The notes under the pieces: model-generated
The model's database searches: none
Seen by the model: only the letters and a program-made list of their open reading frames with translations
Told to the model about the DNA's origin: nothing
Shown: one piece after another, positions 1-12,200 of the stretch
How the letters are laid out: every line of letters begins with the position of its first letter
Numbering within the stretch: position 1 is the stretch's first letter
Translations under genes and position numbers: made by a program
Assembly: GCA_036250195.1 (NCBI GenBank)
Contig: JAVHZZ010000003.1
Span: 57,370,289-57,434,288 of the forward strand
Direction: 5' to 3'
DNA: 64,000 bases
Origin: Mixophyes australis
Taxonomy: Eukaryota; Chordata; Amphibia; Anura; Limnodynastidae

Positions 1-29
1 TGTATGTATGTAAGTATGTATATGCATGT

Positions 30-150
30 ACGTGTATATATATATATATATATATACATGTATATATATATATATATATATCCATGTATATATATATAAA
101 TATATATATATTTATATATATATATATGTATAGATATATATGTAAATATA
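30..150. repeat. (TA)n-rich microsatellite
   Basis: Long runs of alternating TA with scattered C, G and AAA interruptions. Confidence 0.9.
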
Positions 151-720
151 TAGACACATACTGAGACACATACTATTAGAATATCCTGCATTGAGCTTCT
201 GTGTGGAGCCTGCTGAGAGACTTCTATCACCTAGAGGGACGAGACTGCAGACCAGTCACTTACAGATAAGCCTATTTTAAGCATATATATTGTGAGTTTG
301 CACTCTAAATGCTTTACTTGAATAAAATGTTTATATAAAATACTACACCATATGGCTTTTTATATACTTTCTTTTATGATGAGCGTATAAGTTTGGTGTC
401 GCGGTTGTTTTAGAACATACATTTTATCCATCGTTAAGGAGAATTGGTTGCAGATCATACTCCGGGATTCCTAAGGAGCTACTATACAGATAAGCGGTTT
501 GATTTTATATATCTGGTACGCACACCACTTCTATTAATCTGCACGATCAATCGTAGATCATCTTTATCCTGTTTTACAGTGTTTATGAGTTACCTGCGGT
601 GCATCTATTCAGACACCATTCTGTTTAACTCCTCTGGACTATTTTGTGTACACCTGTGCTTATATGTTTATATACACTGTATACACCTGAAGGCGCCGCC
701 CTTTACCATATATATCCTCC

Positions 721-721
<1 letters not shown>

Positions 722-792
<71 letters not shown>
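722..792. repeat. (TA)n(TG)n(TA)n compound microsatellite
   Basis: TA runs on both sides of a short TGTGTGTG core. It creates open frames of Tyr/Ile and Ile/Tyr on both strands that are not genes. Confidence 0.9.
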
Positions 793-797
<5 letters not shown>

Positions 798-1146
798 TTA
801 AGCTGTAGATTAAGAAAGTTAACTACTGTTCTATGTGCCCTTTTTCTAATGGATTGCACTATTAATTCAATCAATATTGTTATTATTTATTTTACCAAAT
901 ATATCAAGTATTGTAATCTTTATAAGCTTCTATACAGTCTAAATTCATTCCAAAAAGTTCAATCAGATAGCATAATCAAATTTAAAACATTGGTTAGCAA
1001 ATGACCATCCCACAGGTACTCTGTGGTTGGGGTCATTGACCAAACATGTTAACATTTGCTGTCTGGATAGATTCTGGATTGAAAAAGTAGAACTGGCCAA
1101 TTTGACCCTGTACTTTGTGGCCAAACTAAACACAGATCTGGTGGTT

Positions 1147-1235
1147 GTGAATACTTGCTAAATGACTAGTGAATACTTGCTGAATGACTAGTGAATACTT
1201 GCTGAATGACTAGTGAATACTTGCTGAATGACTAG
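1147..1235. repeat. 22-bp tandem repeat, about 4 copies
   Basis: Unit GTGAATACTTGCTGAATGAC plus TA, repeated four times end to end. The first copy differs at one base (CTAAATG for CTGAATG). Confidence 0.93.
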
Positions 1236-2055
1236 ATCTATCTAATGAACTCTTCACAGGAAAACTGCATTTTGAACATTTACCCTTATTGTTTGTTAAT
1301 ATCAATGAAATAAAAGCATTTTGCCATGCTCATGATAATTTGACATTGTTGTTAACTATGGGTATTATTTCAATGAACTCAGCAGTACAAATAATACATA
1401 AGCGTTCATTCATAATATGCTTAATAAATATTTTAATTTCCAGGTATATGTTCTCAAAAGTAAATACAAAGTCATGATGATAGATCTTCTTAAACACATC
1501 GCAAATAGCAAATATATGATATTGCATTTATATCATGCTCAGTGCATTATTCATGCATAGCAAAAATAAAAAAGTACAATGTGTGTAAGGAAAAATAAGA
1601 TACTAAACTAGGGCCGTATAAGTCCTGTAACTGCATGATCCTGACACAAGATGAATGATCCGTAGTAAACAGGTGGGAATGGAAGTAACTTCTTCTGGCA
1701 AATGTGTGTTTTGTAGAGTTCGACATTATGAGTGCACTAGACAAAAATATCCAAAAGAGAGTTGCTAAACGTGTGCATAATGTGTTTTTACAGATTTGTT
1801 GGTAAATTACATAATATGTAGCTTTAAAGTATCAAACAAAATATGTTGCTAGCACAGTATTGTGAGATTTAAAGTTATTCTTTCTCCTACGCACAGTGGA
1901 AGTAGTCACTGATGTTCATGAAATTACATCCTATCAGTTTACTGGGAAACTTTGACATCACTGAACTAATAATATAATATGTAATACAATTTTAGAAAAA
2001 AAACAAAACGCACTGAGATATATATTTATTTCTAACGCATTGTTCTGTGTTGCAG

Positions 2056-2390
2056 TGTTTACGGCTGTCCTTTGGCCAAGAAAAGGAAAACTCAAGATAA
2101 CAAGCCTTTAGAACCCTCACCGAAAAGAAAACCTTACTCCTCGAAAGCAGACAACTCCTCGGTAGATGAGTGTTACGAGACAGATGGGACGGAGGAAATG
2201 GATGAGAAGGAGGAGGAAGAGGACTATTCGGATGACAATGAAGACCAGGATGATGAGGAAGATGAAGAAATAGATAGGGATGATGAAGATGAAATTGAGG
2301 AAGATGAAGAAGGAGAGGAAATAGAAGAAGACGATGAAGAAGACGATGATGAAGAAGACGAGGATGAGGAGGATGATGAGGAAGACCAAG
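2056..2390 (+). CDS. MYT1L: MYT1L exon A: end of zinc finger 1, basic NLS-like patch, acidic domain
   Basis: 335 bp, preceded by acceptor TGTGTTGCAG and followed by donor CAAG|GTAATA. The first base completes a Ser codon, then VYGC supplies the last Cys of finger 1, followed by the basic patches LAKKRK and SPKRKP, which look like a bipartite nuclear localisation signal. From about residue 40 the exon is almost entirely Asp and Glu (starting near [20 protein letters not shown]) to its end, made of GAN codons; this is the acidic domain known from MYT1L. In contrast to the long pure Glu run I recall for mammals, Asp is mixed throughout. The exon ends in phase 1 and the split codon (G|AC, Asp) is completed by exon B. 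Open frames on the other strand across the acidic tract are shadows of its low-complexity sequence. Confidence 0.95.
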
Positions 2391-3062
2391 GTAATAGTTA
2401 AATGTTTGTGTGTGGGGGGCATTATTTATTGGGTTTACAGCAGGATAGGACAACTTAACTGTGTCCACTTCCCCTGTGACTTGTGAGTATGTTGCTTAAA
2501 TCATAACACCAATGATGGCAAATCATATAATCGTGTTGGTAGTTGGAGCGAGGCGTCCCAGCACTACAACAGTATGTGAATGGATGTGTCCCATGACGTT
2601 CAAATAAAGAGTTATATTCTTCCCATCAAATTATTGATATCTGGAGACTACAGTCCTCTGATGGTTAAATACCACCTTTCTTACTATAAACTCCTCCATA
2701 AGCGCCATACAATGATCATACAATGCATTTAGCAGCCATGATTGGTGATCACAAAGTATTACAGCAAAGATTGGTGAGAATGTGTATTAAACCAACATAA
2801 TTCAGTAACATTACTTTTTTTAAAACACAATATAGACATCACTGACCTATGTTTCTTATTTTGCTGAATAAATCAATATTGAACTATGTCGGAGAGCATT
2901 TTTAAAAGAGGTTTTCTACCAGAGAATTTTGCCACTAGGGGCACTGTAGCACTGGATTTCATCACTGTTATATTGAATTCTGTGGGTGATATATCAGTTT
3001 AGCTCAGACAAACAACAAGCAATAACCCCAATGAACTAAGATTGTAGAATGTGTTTCAAATG

Positions 3063-3140
3063 TATTAATTATTATTATTGTTATTATTAATATAATTATT
3101 ATTATTAATATTATTATTTTTATTCCTAATAATAATGCAT
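3063..3140. repeat. (ATT)n / (AAT)n-rich low-complexity stretch
   Basis: Irregular ATT and AAT trinucleotides over about 80 bp. Confidence 0.8.
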
Positions 3141-3489
3141 TTTTGCTTAATGCCCACTGTTATTATAGGTACAGTATATTTAAAGATTTTGTAAATTGTA
3201 TTATATCTTATCTCTATCCTATCTTCTTTAGAGTATATCTAGTCCTTTCCTGTAAAAAACTTGCACCACTCAGACATAATTTATTTACCTTTGTTTCTAC
3301 ATCTTTGAAAATTAGAGCCTATCAGCAAATAGAATATAAAGATTTAAACATGGTGATCTGTATTGCAGAATGTTTAGTTGGAAAAGCAGTGTAAGAGATA
3401 GACACCAATCAAGTTATTATGATACACAGGGTTGGCACAATCTCTGGGGTGCCCCTCACTTGGAAGTTGACCCACCCACCCAGAGGTGT

Positions 3490-4130
3490 TGTTCCCCATC
3501 CCTGCTACTGAGGTTTAGAGAATGGGTAAGAGTTTTGGTAGCATGTTGAGTAAGAAAAGGGCATATTCTGGAAATGATTTTAGGTGGAGTCAACAGGTCT
3601 GGGAGAGATTCTGTATGTGAGGAATAAAGCAGAGGGTGGAGTCAAGTGTAACACCAAGGCAGCGGGCTTGGGAACTGAGGAAATTGTGATGTTAATGACA
3701 TTGAGGGAGATTTGAGGGCAGGTGGTGACTCTGGCAGGAGGGTAGATAATAAGCTCTGTTTTGGACATGTTGTGCTTTAGGTACCGTTGGTACATCCATG
3801 TGGAGATAGCAGAAAGACAGTTGATAGGACAGAAGGAGAGAGGTCAGGGGAAGAGATATATATTTGGGTGTCATCAATGTAGAGCCGGTACTGGAGGCCG
3901 AATGAGCAAATTAGTGCCCCAAAAGAACAGGTCTACAATGAAGAAAGTAAAGGTCCAATACCTGAGCCTTGTGGGACCCCAACAGATAGTGGGAGTGGAG
4001 GGGAGGATGTGCCAGAGGTAGAAACACTAAAGGAGCAGATTGATAGGTAGGAAGTGAACCAGGAAAGAACTGTGTCACGAAGGCCAGTGAAGTGAAGGGT
4101 GTATAGGAATGCATCGTGAGGTGCTGGATG
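3490..4130 (-). pseudogene. L2-type LINE fragment, reverse-transcriptase domain, decayed
   Basis: On the - strand, translation in shifting frames shows consecutive reverse-transcriptase blocks of the L2/CR1 group: TSLAFVTQFFPGSLPTYQ (compare TGLRDTVLSWFTSYLS), a GSHKAQVLDLYF block (normally GVPQGSVLGPLLF), the catalytic box [13 protein letters not shown] at about 3853-3893 (normally FYADDTQLYLS), NMSKTELIIYPP, and near the 3' side ISRICPFLTQHATKTLTH. The Asp pair of the active site is still present, but frameshifts make it non-functional. Neither element end is visible. Confidence 0.8.
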
Positions 4131-4792
4131 ACCCAGATCCTCTAGTGATTAGCTGTGTGTATGCTGCATGCATCACAAATTACCTAGTTTGTGACATTTG
4201 GTATGTTTTGTGAATTTTGCATCCAAATTCCATTTATTTTGGGGTTCCATCGATCTTATTGAAAGTATGCAATGATCCAGAGAGGGACGAGAGTAGAAGG
4301 CGATATAGCAGTATAAGCACTAAAAGGATTATTACAAAATGCAAGCACATATTCTAGCACCCTTCTCTGATTAACACTTGTGCAGTTTCATTATATTGTT
4401 TTATTACTACTTTGTGCGTGATTTCGTTCTATTGTTATATTACTGTTGCGCACAGTTAAGCACAGCATGCTTTACATGCAGATTGAATGCATTAGTTCTC
4501 AATTGAAAACTTCCGCTGTAGAAACAATACCTTTATAAAAGATAGAGTATTGTAAGAAAAGGTAGGGAGTACTGCTGCAGTTCATAATATATTTATAGGG
4601 GGATTACCGGTCTATTTATAAAAACCTGGCGATATGAAATATCTTCTGTTGCTGCTTATTGCAGTCACAATTTAACAATACATGTAAAAGAAAATAGTGA
4701 AAAAATCTGAGAGAAAAATATTTTCATATATATATAATTAAGAGACACAGCTATTGCCACACTGAGAAGGTGATAGTAATAAAAAGTCATCG

Positions 4793-5860
4793 TTATCATC
4801 ATCATCATCTTCAACATTTATTTTTATAGCGCCAGCAAATTCCCTAGCACTTTACAATAAGGAACAAATACAATAATAAACAATACAGGTAATACATACA
4901 GGCAGAGAGGTAAGAAGGCCCTGCTTCTAAGCTTACATTCTATGGGACAGTGGGAATTTGATACATAAGGTTAAGTGCTACATATTGTTCCAGACAGATT
5001 GCAATGGAAAAAACTATATGATCCAGTTATACAGCAATGTTGGTGAAAGGGTTGTTGTCTTGTGTGAACTTTTCAAAGGGATGGCAATTGGGTAACCTAG
5101 GGAGATTAAGAGGATTGTTGAGGAATATTATAAGCTTGTCTGAAGAGGTGGGTTTTCAGAGAACACTTGTAGGTTTCAAGACTAAAGACTAAACTCTTAG
5201 GGCCTGAGTCATTAAGGAGAGCAAAGCATAGAAAAGGAGTAACTCTGGGCAAAACCATGTTGCATTGTGCATTGGAGGGGGTAGTAAATTTCAAATGTGG
5301 GGATAGATTTATAGTTGAGGTAGGGCATGTCTAGATCAACGTTAAATTTAAGTGTAAAAATAAAGCTAGCAAGTATTTGTATGTTAGATGAAAAAATAGC
5401 CAATATTTAACTTATCTGCAAAATAATAAATTAATTTGCGCCCCTTGCATTGTATCATGGTTTGTCCCAGAGAACATTTACTCCTTTTCCTTGCCTTACT
5501 TTCCTTAATGACTCAGGCCCTTATTTTGTGAGGTAAGGAAAAAAGTCCTGTACCCAGGATTGAGAGCACGTAAATAGTGTGGATGAGACACGCGGATCTT
5601 GTGCAGAATGTAGGAGACAAGTGAGGAGAGTACATTGGTGCAGTTTTATTGATAGCCTTGTATGTTAGTGGAAGTATTTGATCTTGGATTCCGTAAAAAA
5701 CAGGCACCCAATGTAGAGAATGACAGAGTGGATCAGCAGTGGAATAATGATACTAGTAAGGAAAGAGAGAGATTGCAGATTTTAGTTAGGATGAGCACAG
5801 GAGACAGGTATCTACCAATTGGTGACGGTATAGTTTCAGGAGGACAGGTGGTAGAGTAGA
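4793..5860 (-). pseudogene. L2-type LINE 3' end, interrupted by a MITE
   Basis: Read on the - strand, 5860-5524 encodes the C-terminal part of an L2-like reverse transcriptase (LTYKAINKTAPMYSPHLS, then FSLPHKI) and 5196-5106 continues with the LKTHLFRQAYN ending. The two parts are separated by the 321-bp MITE at 5200-5520. The 3' end reads as a TTGTAAAGTGCTAGGGAATT-type tail followed by a short repeated trinucleotide (ATC/GAT at 4795-4812), the same tail seen at 54255-54326. Short length and frameshifts indicate a 5'-truncated dead copy. Confidence 0.75.
5200..5520. mobile_element. MITE, GGGCCTGAGTCATTAAGG family, 321 bp
   Basis: Terminal inverted repeats GGGCCTGAGTCATTAAGG / CCTTAATGACTCAGGCCC at the exact ends, flanked by TTA on both sides (5197-5199 and 5521-5523). 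A 3-bp TTA duplication fits PIF/Harbinger-type insertion (family knowledge). No coding capacity. It sits inside an L2-type LINE. Related copies are at 8939-9268, 25419-25728 and 27154-27466. Confidence 0.9.
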
Positions 5861-6487
5861 ATGATAAGAAGAGAGTAGATACTTGTGAAAGATCCCATGT
5901 TTACACCTTAATAGCACTATCTTTGTATTCTGTTCCTGGATACGTTCGTTACATAACCACACAATTTTACACTTTCCCTCTTATGACACGCCTACTTCAG
6001 TTCTTTAAACCTCATTTACTGCATCTCACAGAGTTCTATATATAATATCTCCTGTATCAATACATTACAAATTCATAATCACAACACAGATATATATTAC
6101 AGAATCTTTACTTGTACAATAATTTAATAATATAATTTCATTAGCATAGACTTGTATGAGGTTGCCATTTGAGAGCACAAGTTAACAAAGCATGTGGCTC
6201 CGTGGTAGCCATTTTTCGAATTGCCTGGTTTATACCACTGAAGGTATGTGGCTATAAAACAAGAACCGTATACTGAACCATGTAAAAAGCATATTGCACA
6301 TTACAGTCCGTATTCTCGTAACTCTACAACCAGTATTGACTTGTCTATATCTAGCGGTGAATACACATTGTCCTCTTTACACATGTCCCACAACCTCCCT
6401 AAGAGAGAGGGAAATGTCTACATACAAGCTCTGTTATAGGAACGAAATTATTTAACTTATTTAACGTATATCTTCTTAAATAACAAT

Positions 6488-6817
6488 CAGTGCCGGATTA
6501 AGGGAATGGAGGCCCCTGGGCTAAGGGGGCCTCCATTCTCCCGTGAGGGCCCCTCCCCTGTGATCCGAGCTGCCCTCCCCCCGGCACTTACCTCCTTTTC
6601 CGGCGCGCTGTAAGCTCTTTACTGAGGAGATCTCGTGAGAGTGAGACTCACGAGATCTCCTCAGTAAGGAGACTACAGCTCGCCAGGGAAGGACCGCAGT
6701 GAAAGTGCTCAGCAGCACTGACCGACCAATACTGCTGCTGAGCACTTTCAAGGGCCCCCTGGATGCCATAGGCCCCTGGGCTGTAGCCCAGTTAGCCCTA
6801 TAGTTAATCCGGCCCTG
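6488..6817. mobile_element. Non-autonomous hAT element, 330 bp, with perfect 8-bp target duplication
   Basis: Ends CAGTGCCGGATTAAG and TTAATCCGGCCCTG form imperfect terminal inverted repeats and begin with the CAG typical of hAT. Both sides carry the identical octamer ATAACAAT (6480-6487 and 6818-6825), the 8-bp duplication size of hAT transposons. It is GC-richer than the flanks and contains an inner palindrome around ACTGAGGAGATCTCGTGAG (about 6619-6670). No transposase. Confidence 0.92.
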
Positions 6818-7875
6818 ATAACAATAATATATAATCACTTACAAAATAACAGCATGTAAAGCTAAACAACATGGACTAAGGTTCTGTTGGCCATCTCTAA
6901 GTATCTGTGGCTATAAAACAAACTTCTTACTACTCAGATATTATCTCACACAATTACCTTTAATTCCATACAATATCACTTACCATTTCAATGTAAAATC
7001 CGTATTCTAACAGCTTGAAACCAAACAACTATTTCACTTTCTATACAACTACAGCACTGTTTTAGTACAAAGTATTAAGCAAGGTATATACACAAGCTCT
7101 AGTATAGGCACAATCAAACTCCTAAAGTATGTATTAACTTCACACACCAAAACAGCAATACTTCCAATAGTCAGTACCTTTCCCATCTATGTAACAATTG
7201 CCACAATCTTCACTTCAAGCTTTACAAGTATCATGTACATAATACCTAACCAACACCTTCTACTATAACTTCCATTACAAACTACACTTATGATCTCCAT
7301 ACAATCTGAACACCAAAGACTATTCCATTCCAACCCCACATATACTGACCAACCATAACAATGTCCAATGTATTTACAGTGTTAAACTTTAACACAAACA
7401 TTCTACAACTCCTATTGCTAATTAACTTGACCAACATTGTACAACTCCTATTGCTATACACTTAATCACTACACTAGACTACACTACACTACACTAAACA
7501 CTATGGGACTAAACAATTAACATATTTAACCATTATATATTCCCTCATAATCCTCACATATTACCACAGCCCAGATGGGCTCATATAATTCTTCTCTGTT
7601 ACTGTGTCTAGAGAGAAGGAAAGGTCTGTCTGTCTCTGTGAGCAGCCTTCTCTAAAGGGGCCTTCTTCTTAAGAAAAGCTCATTACAGAGCCTCTGTGGG
7701 AGAGACTGATGTACAGGAATGTGTCTGGCCTCACATCTCTGTTTAGATAAATGCTAGTATCCTTCCCTATAAAGTGGGGAAGGAGATAAACCAGTTATCT
7801 TATCAATGGCTACTAAGTGAGGAAAATAGAATATATAATAATAGATTGTATATAAACTTCTTCAATACTTAATCT

Positions 7876-8401
7876 TCATTTGTGGAGTCAAGTGGAGAGA
7901 GGGTGTCTGAGGGTGCTGGGAGTGAATTCAGCTGGTTGTTTGTTGAGGGAGATGAAACCATTTCAAGTCAGATGTTAACAATCTTGTCCTTGAAGTAGGA
8001 AGCACGATGTTTGGCACTGATAGTAGTCGGAGGGTTTGGGGTGGGAGGGTGAGTAGAGATTTAAATATGTTAAAAAGGCGTTTGGGGTAAGAAACCTGAG
8101 CATAGATTAGAGATTGGAAATATGTTTGTTTAGCAGTGTCCAGAACATTTCTATATGAGTGGTAGATAGAAGTATATGTAAGGACAGCGGCAGTATATGT
8201 AAGGACAGCAGCAGTACTTGTACCATCGCTGACCACGGAAAATAGGCTTCCCCATGCTTTGTCTCCACAAGAGGGTCTCTGATAATAGTCTTCACCGGCC
8301 TGGGGGGTTTGGTAAATAAAGAGAAGTCCTAAATCTGACAAATTATACTGTTCTGGCGTGAGAAATGTCTTCTCTCCCTTTCTTTTCCCCCTAAATAACA
8401 A
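7876..8401 (-). pseudogene. L2/CR1-type LINE fragment, endonuclease-RT linker region
   Basis: The - strand has a 157-codon open frame with the pattern YRNVLDTAKQTYFQSLI followed by PKRLFNIFKSLL, which matches the linker between endonuclease and reverse transcriptase of L2/CR1 LINEs (compare YR..L..AK..YF). It includes a small tandem duplication (AAVLTYT twice). No ends are visible. Identification is from motif memory, so moderate. Confidence 0.6.
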
Positions 8402-8938
8402 AATGTAGGCTGCTTATCCTGTTAAATGAAGTCTATAGTAAAACCAGGTGAAAACTACTACTATGTACTATATATCCCCTTGGATTCCTTTCTACTATAT
8501 CTTTTTAAGTGACCCTTTAGTACACCCAAATATTATTATCTAACGGAAATGCAACTCCCCATTCCCCCCACTGATAACACACAAACACCCCACATATCAC
8601 TCCGGCTTCTTCAGTGGATATTTCAGCTGTGCTGCCTGCCATTCAGGAGGTCTCTGAAATCTGCTCTTCATCTCTCCTGCCCCCACATGCCTTTAGCCCT
8701 CCAACACACACATTTTTTGTTGCTTGCCCCATCAGGCCTGCCCTAAACCCACATAGCATATATTTATTGGCACTGGGCACTTTTCACCCTTTAATACCCT
8801 TATTGCTATGCCATTTATAAATAAGCAGAAAATAGTCCTTTTGCATTTGTTTGGAGCTCTGGTTCTTCTCAACTATGTATATTAACTAATTCCTTCCAAG
8901 CGTAAAATAAGAAGTAAGAATCGTTAATATAATTGTAA

Positions 8939-9268
8939 ACATACTGGGACTGTCTTAATAAGGAAAGGAAAGCAAACAAATGAGTAACTTTGAACCTTGG
9001 CAAAACCATGTTGCAGTTCAAGGGGTGCAAATGAGTTTATTATTTTGCACATGAGATAAATACTGGCTGTTTTTTCATGTAGGACGCAAATACTTGATAG
9101 CTTTATTTTTACACTGACATAAAAAGTTGATCTAGGACATGCTCTACCCCAATTATAAATCTGTCCTCACATTTTAAATTTACCTCCCTCCTCCAATGCA
9201 ACATGGTTTTGCCCAGGTTCAAAGTTACTCTTTTTTTCCACTTTACTTTCCTTTATGAATCAGGCTCA
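8939..9268. mobile_element. Diverged MITE copy (GGGCCTGA family)
   Basis: Shares the body of the 5200-5520 element: AAGGAAAGGAAAGC near the left end, AAAACCATGTTGCA, TTTATTATTTTGCACATGAG, ATACTTGATAGCTTTATTTT, and ends with CTTTATGAATCAGGCTC. The left terminal repeat is degraded. Confidence 0.75.
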
Positions 9269-9269
9269 T

Positions 9270-12200
9270 TGTGTCTGTCAGGGTGCATATAAAAGACAGC
9301 ATTAAAAGTATTAACACTATTAACACTTAAAATATAGTAGATTCATGGGATAGTAGATTCATATATTATAAAATAGTAAAGAGTAAATGAACAATATAAC
9401 TGTCTGGACCACATCAAAGCTACAGTATAGGTATTGTTGAACAGTAACTTCTAGAGATTTGAAAAAGCAACAAACTAACATAGTATTTTCACATGAAATT
9501 TTGTTCAATTAAATGACAATATGTGCAAATGACATGGACGCTTGAAAATGACGAACATTTCAGAATAGTTTAAGTAACTTGCCGTTAAAATTAAGGAATA
9601 GCAAAAATATTATCCAGACTACATTTACCCACTTTAGTGTCATATGAAATGTCAAAATGTTGCAGAGTGGTGATATTTTAAAATATCATGTATAGGTAGT
9701 GAGGAATGCTGACAGCCCTGCCTTCATATCTACTCAGGAAATCTTCACTCGGGGTAACGCCACCACTATAAAAGAGCCGATAGCTAATTGCTCAATGTCT
9801 GCACTTCTTCCCATAGTGAATTGAAGTAGATGTCACCGTACTCCAGCTCATGACTTTATTTAGAATGAAACGAAGTGTCAGGACGTAAGGAGAGAACCCT
9901 CCAGTTAATAGAAAGTGCTTTATTTAAGTTTCTGTGCCTAAATCAGATTTGTCCTAATTTTTATGATGTATTGATTTCTGATTCTTTCTACTGACACGTC
10001 ATAATTAAATGACATCATGATAGGTCAAAATCAGATGTTATCTTATAAGTATGTTTTTCTGTAGATAACACTAAAGAAAAAATAAAATAAATAAATGTGT
10101 AAGTATGTATTAAGAACATTGCAGGACTCTGGGCTAGCGCTGTAGTGCGTGTATTGTTTACAGATGGATTTTCTAACCAGATTAAATGTTAAAATGTTAG
10201 ATTGAGTCAATCATTGTTTCAGATTGCTCTAGCAACACAAACATACCCATAATTTTCCATTTGGAAAGTGGTTTATTGTTAAAGCTTTAAGGTCTATTTA
10301 CTTATTAATACTCATTATTTTTACCTAGACAACACAGGGTTTAGTTTCATTCATGGCTGTACAACCGTTGGGTCTGATTTTGAGAAAAGGTGCTCAATGA
10401 ACTGCTCACTTCATGTAAGGCTGCAATGTATTGTTTTAGACTGCAGGGGTAGCATGCTGGGCCTGAATTGGCTTATAAAAGCTTGCAAATGGAACAGAGT
10501 TTATTGCACTTAACAATGCACCATGGCTACGGGTTAAGAGAACCATTTGTGTTAGCTTATGATATTTGTGCTATTTGCAAAAACAATCCTGTGCACTGCA
10601 ATGCATTCTGCTCCATTGTTATGCAAATAACAAGGCTATATATACAATTCTAAACCTCTTCACTCTTTTTCAAGTTATGCGAATTGTAATGTGTACACTT
10701 TTAATTTTATAAAACGCATTGTCATATTGAATCAACATGACGTTTTGGTTTAATGCTGAAACAAAACAGGTAGCTCCTGCTGCTTTTAAATTCCATAGGT
10801 CACAATCTCAGCTACAGAGAAGAACAATAAGGTCGTTTTTCAAGCAATACATTATTGATCATTGGATTATATTCATAAGAAAACACAAAAATCCCCAGGT
10901 TTCTCAACATAAAAATGGCAGCCTCTTTTGCTGAATTTCAACACTAGAAAGACTTTGGTGCAGAGAGCGATGAAAGGACTTTTATATGAGTGCTTGCTTG
11001 TAGGTATAGGTTATTAAGTACAGTACTCTTCTGCATAGTGGGCACAGTATACTTACAAATCAAGTTCGTTTTACCATCAAATAGCCACAGTTTCAATGCT
11101 GCACAATTTCTATGACAAGTACCCCACGCGTTTTACACTGCTTAACATAGTAATATGAGGCACATGTCATTATTGGTGTATGCACATTTCTATGACATAG
11201 AAAATAGTGTTATTACATTTTTTTGTGCTTCTATCCACCAGTAACCTTACATATATAACTCCCCCATGCCCATCTGAATGTTTCTCTTTTCATATGTCAG
11301 TAAGCTCTACCAGTGGGAATCAGGTAAAAGAGAAGCTTTTATATAACCAGACCTGTGAATGCACTCTGATTTTCTGCAAGGCTCACTGATTAAAATCAGC
11401 GCTTTGACATCATCGGCATCAGCTCCCAGGGGCACAGTTGTCATGTCTGTGCTTAGGGCAAGAGCAGACTGAGGGAAATTCAGGTGACTTGTTTTATGAA
11501 AGGTTCCACAACACCATACAATCATAAATAAAGTGACATGACAATGTCTACTGAGCTAAAATCTGTTGTTGTATACAATGGGAGGAATTCTATAAAAGTG
11601 GAGGAATCTGAAAGGGTTCTTAAAATGTCTTTGATGGAACGCCTATATTATTTTACACCATATTCTATTAAAACCCTTTATTTGGGATGTCAAAATGACA
11701 CTTTTTACTTTTTTAGTCCTTAAAAAATTGCTTTCTTCGGAAAATAGATATTTTTAAGGTGTCTGTGTTCTCTTCAGATGGGAAAGTTTTCTGCTTTTTT
11801 ATTGAGGAGTGCTAATTCAGTTAGAAAGGTGTAAAAAAAATAAAAAGCCTTTATTATATGTATTCTATAAAGCGAACATGTTATTGTGGTACCAACAAAC
11901 ATATGCCCACTTTCTACCCATTACCATAGGAATGAAGTGACAGAAAAAATGTAAATATAACGTTATAGAAACAAAGGACAATCCTAAAGACTAGTTCAGG
12001 CCAAATTTCCATTCTGCTTTCCCTGATGGAATAGATCATTATATGTTTGGAGAAACAATAATAAATACATATACTTTTTCCATGACACTATGAGACCACC
12101 ACTAAATGCCCATTGAGGAGTGAGACAAAGGAAGGTGATTTATACATTAATCTCAATAATGCAGAATACTGAAAATTGTGCGTCAGCAGTCAGCAGTAGA

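Larger units (their letters stand above)
1..2055 (+). other. Intron before exon A (3' part)
   Basis: Intronic by position. Apart from the TA repeats and the 22-bp tandem repeat listed separately, 170-720 and 1236-2055 show no coding potential or recognisable element. No sequence for the N-terminal half of finger 1 was found, so that exon lies further upstream. The 186-codon frame at 444-1004 runs through a TA/GT microsatellite and has no protein-like composition. Confidence 0.8.

Noticed and set aside
444..1004. 186-codon + strand open frame
   Set aside because: Crosses a TA/GT microsatellite giving Tyr-Ile repeats; no domain and no support for splicing.
1992..2468. Open frames of 158 and 101 codons on the - strand opposite the acidic exon
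   Set aside because: Shadows of the GAN codon run (His/Pro/Leu-rich and Phe/Ile-rich); the + strand is the MYT1L exon with proper splice sites.
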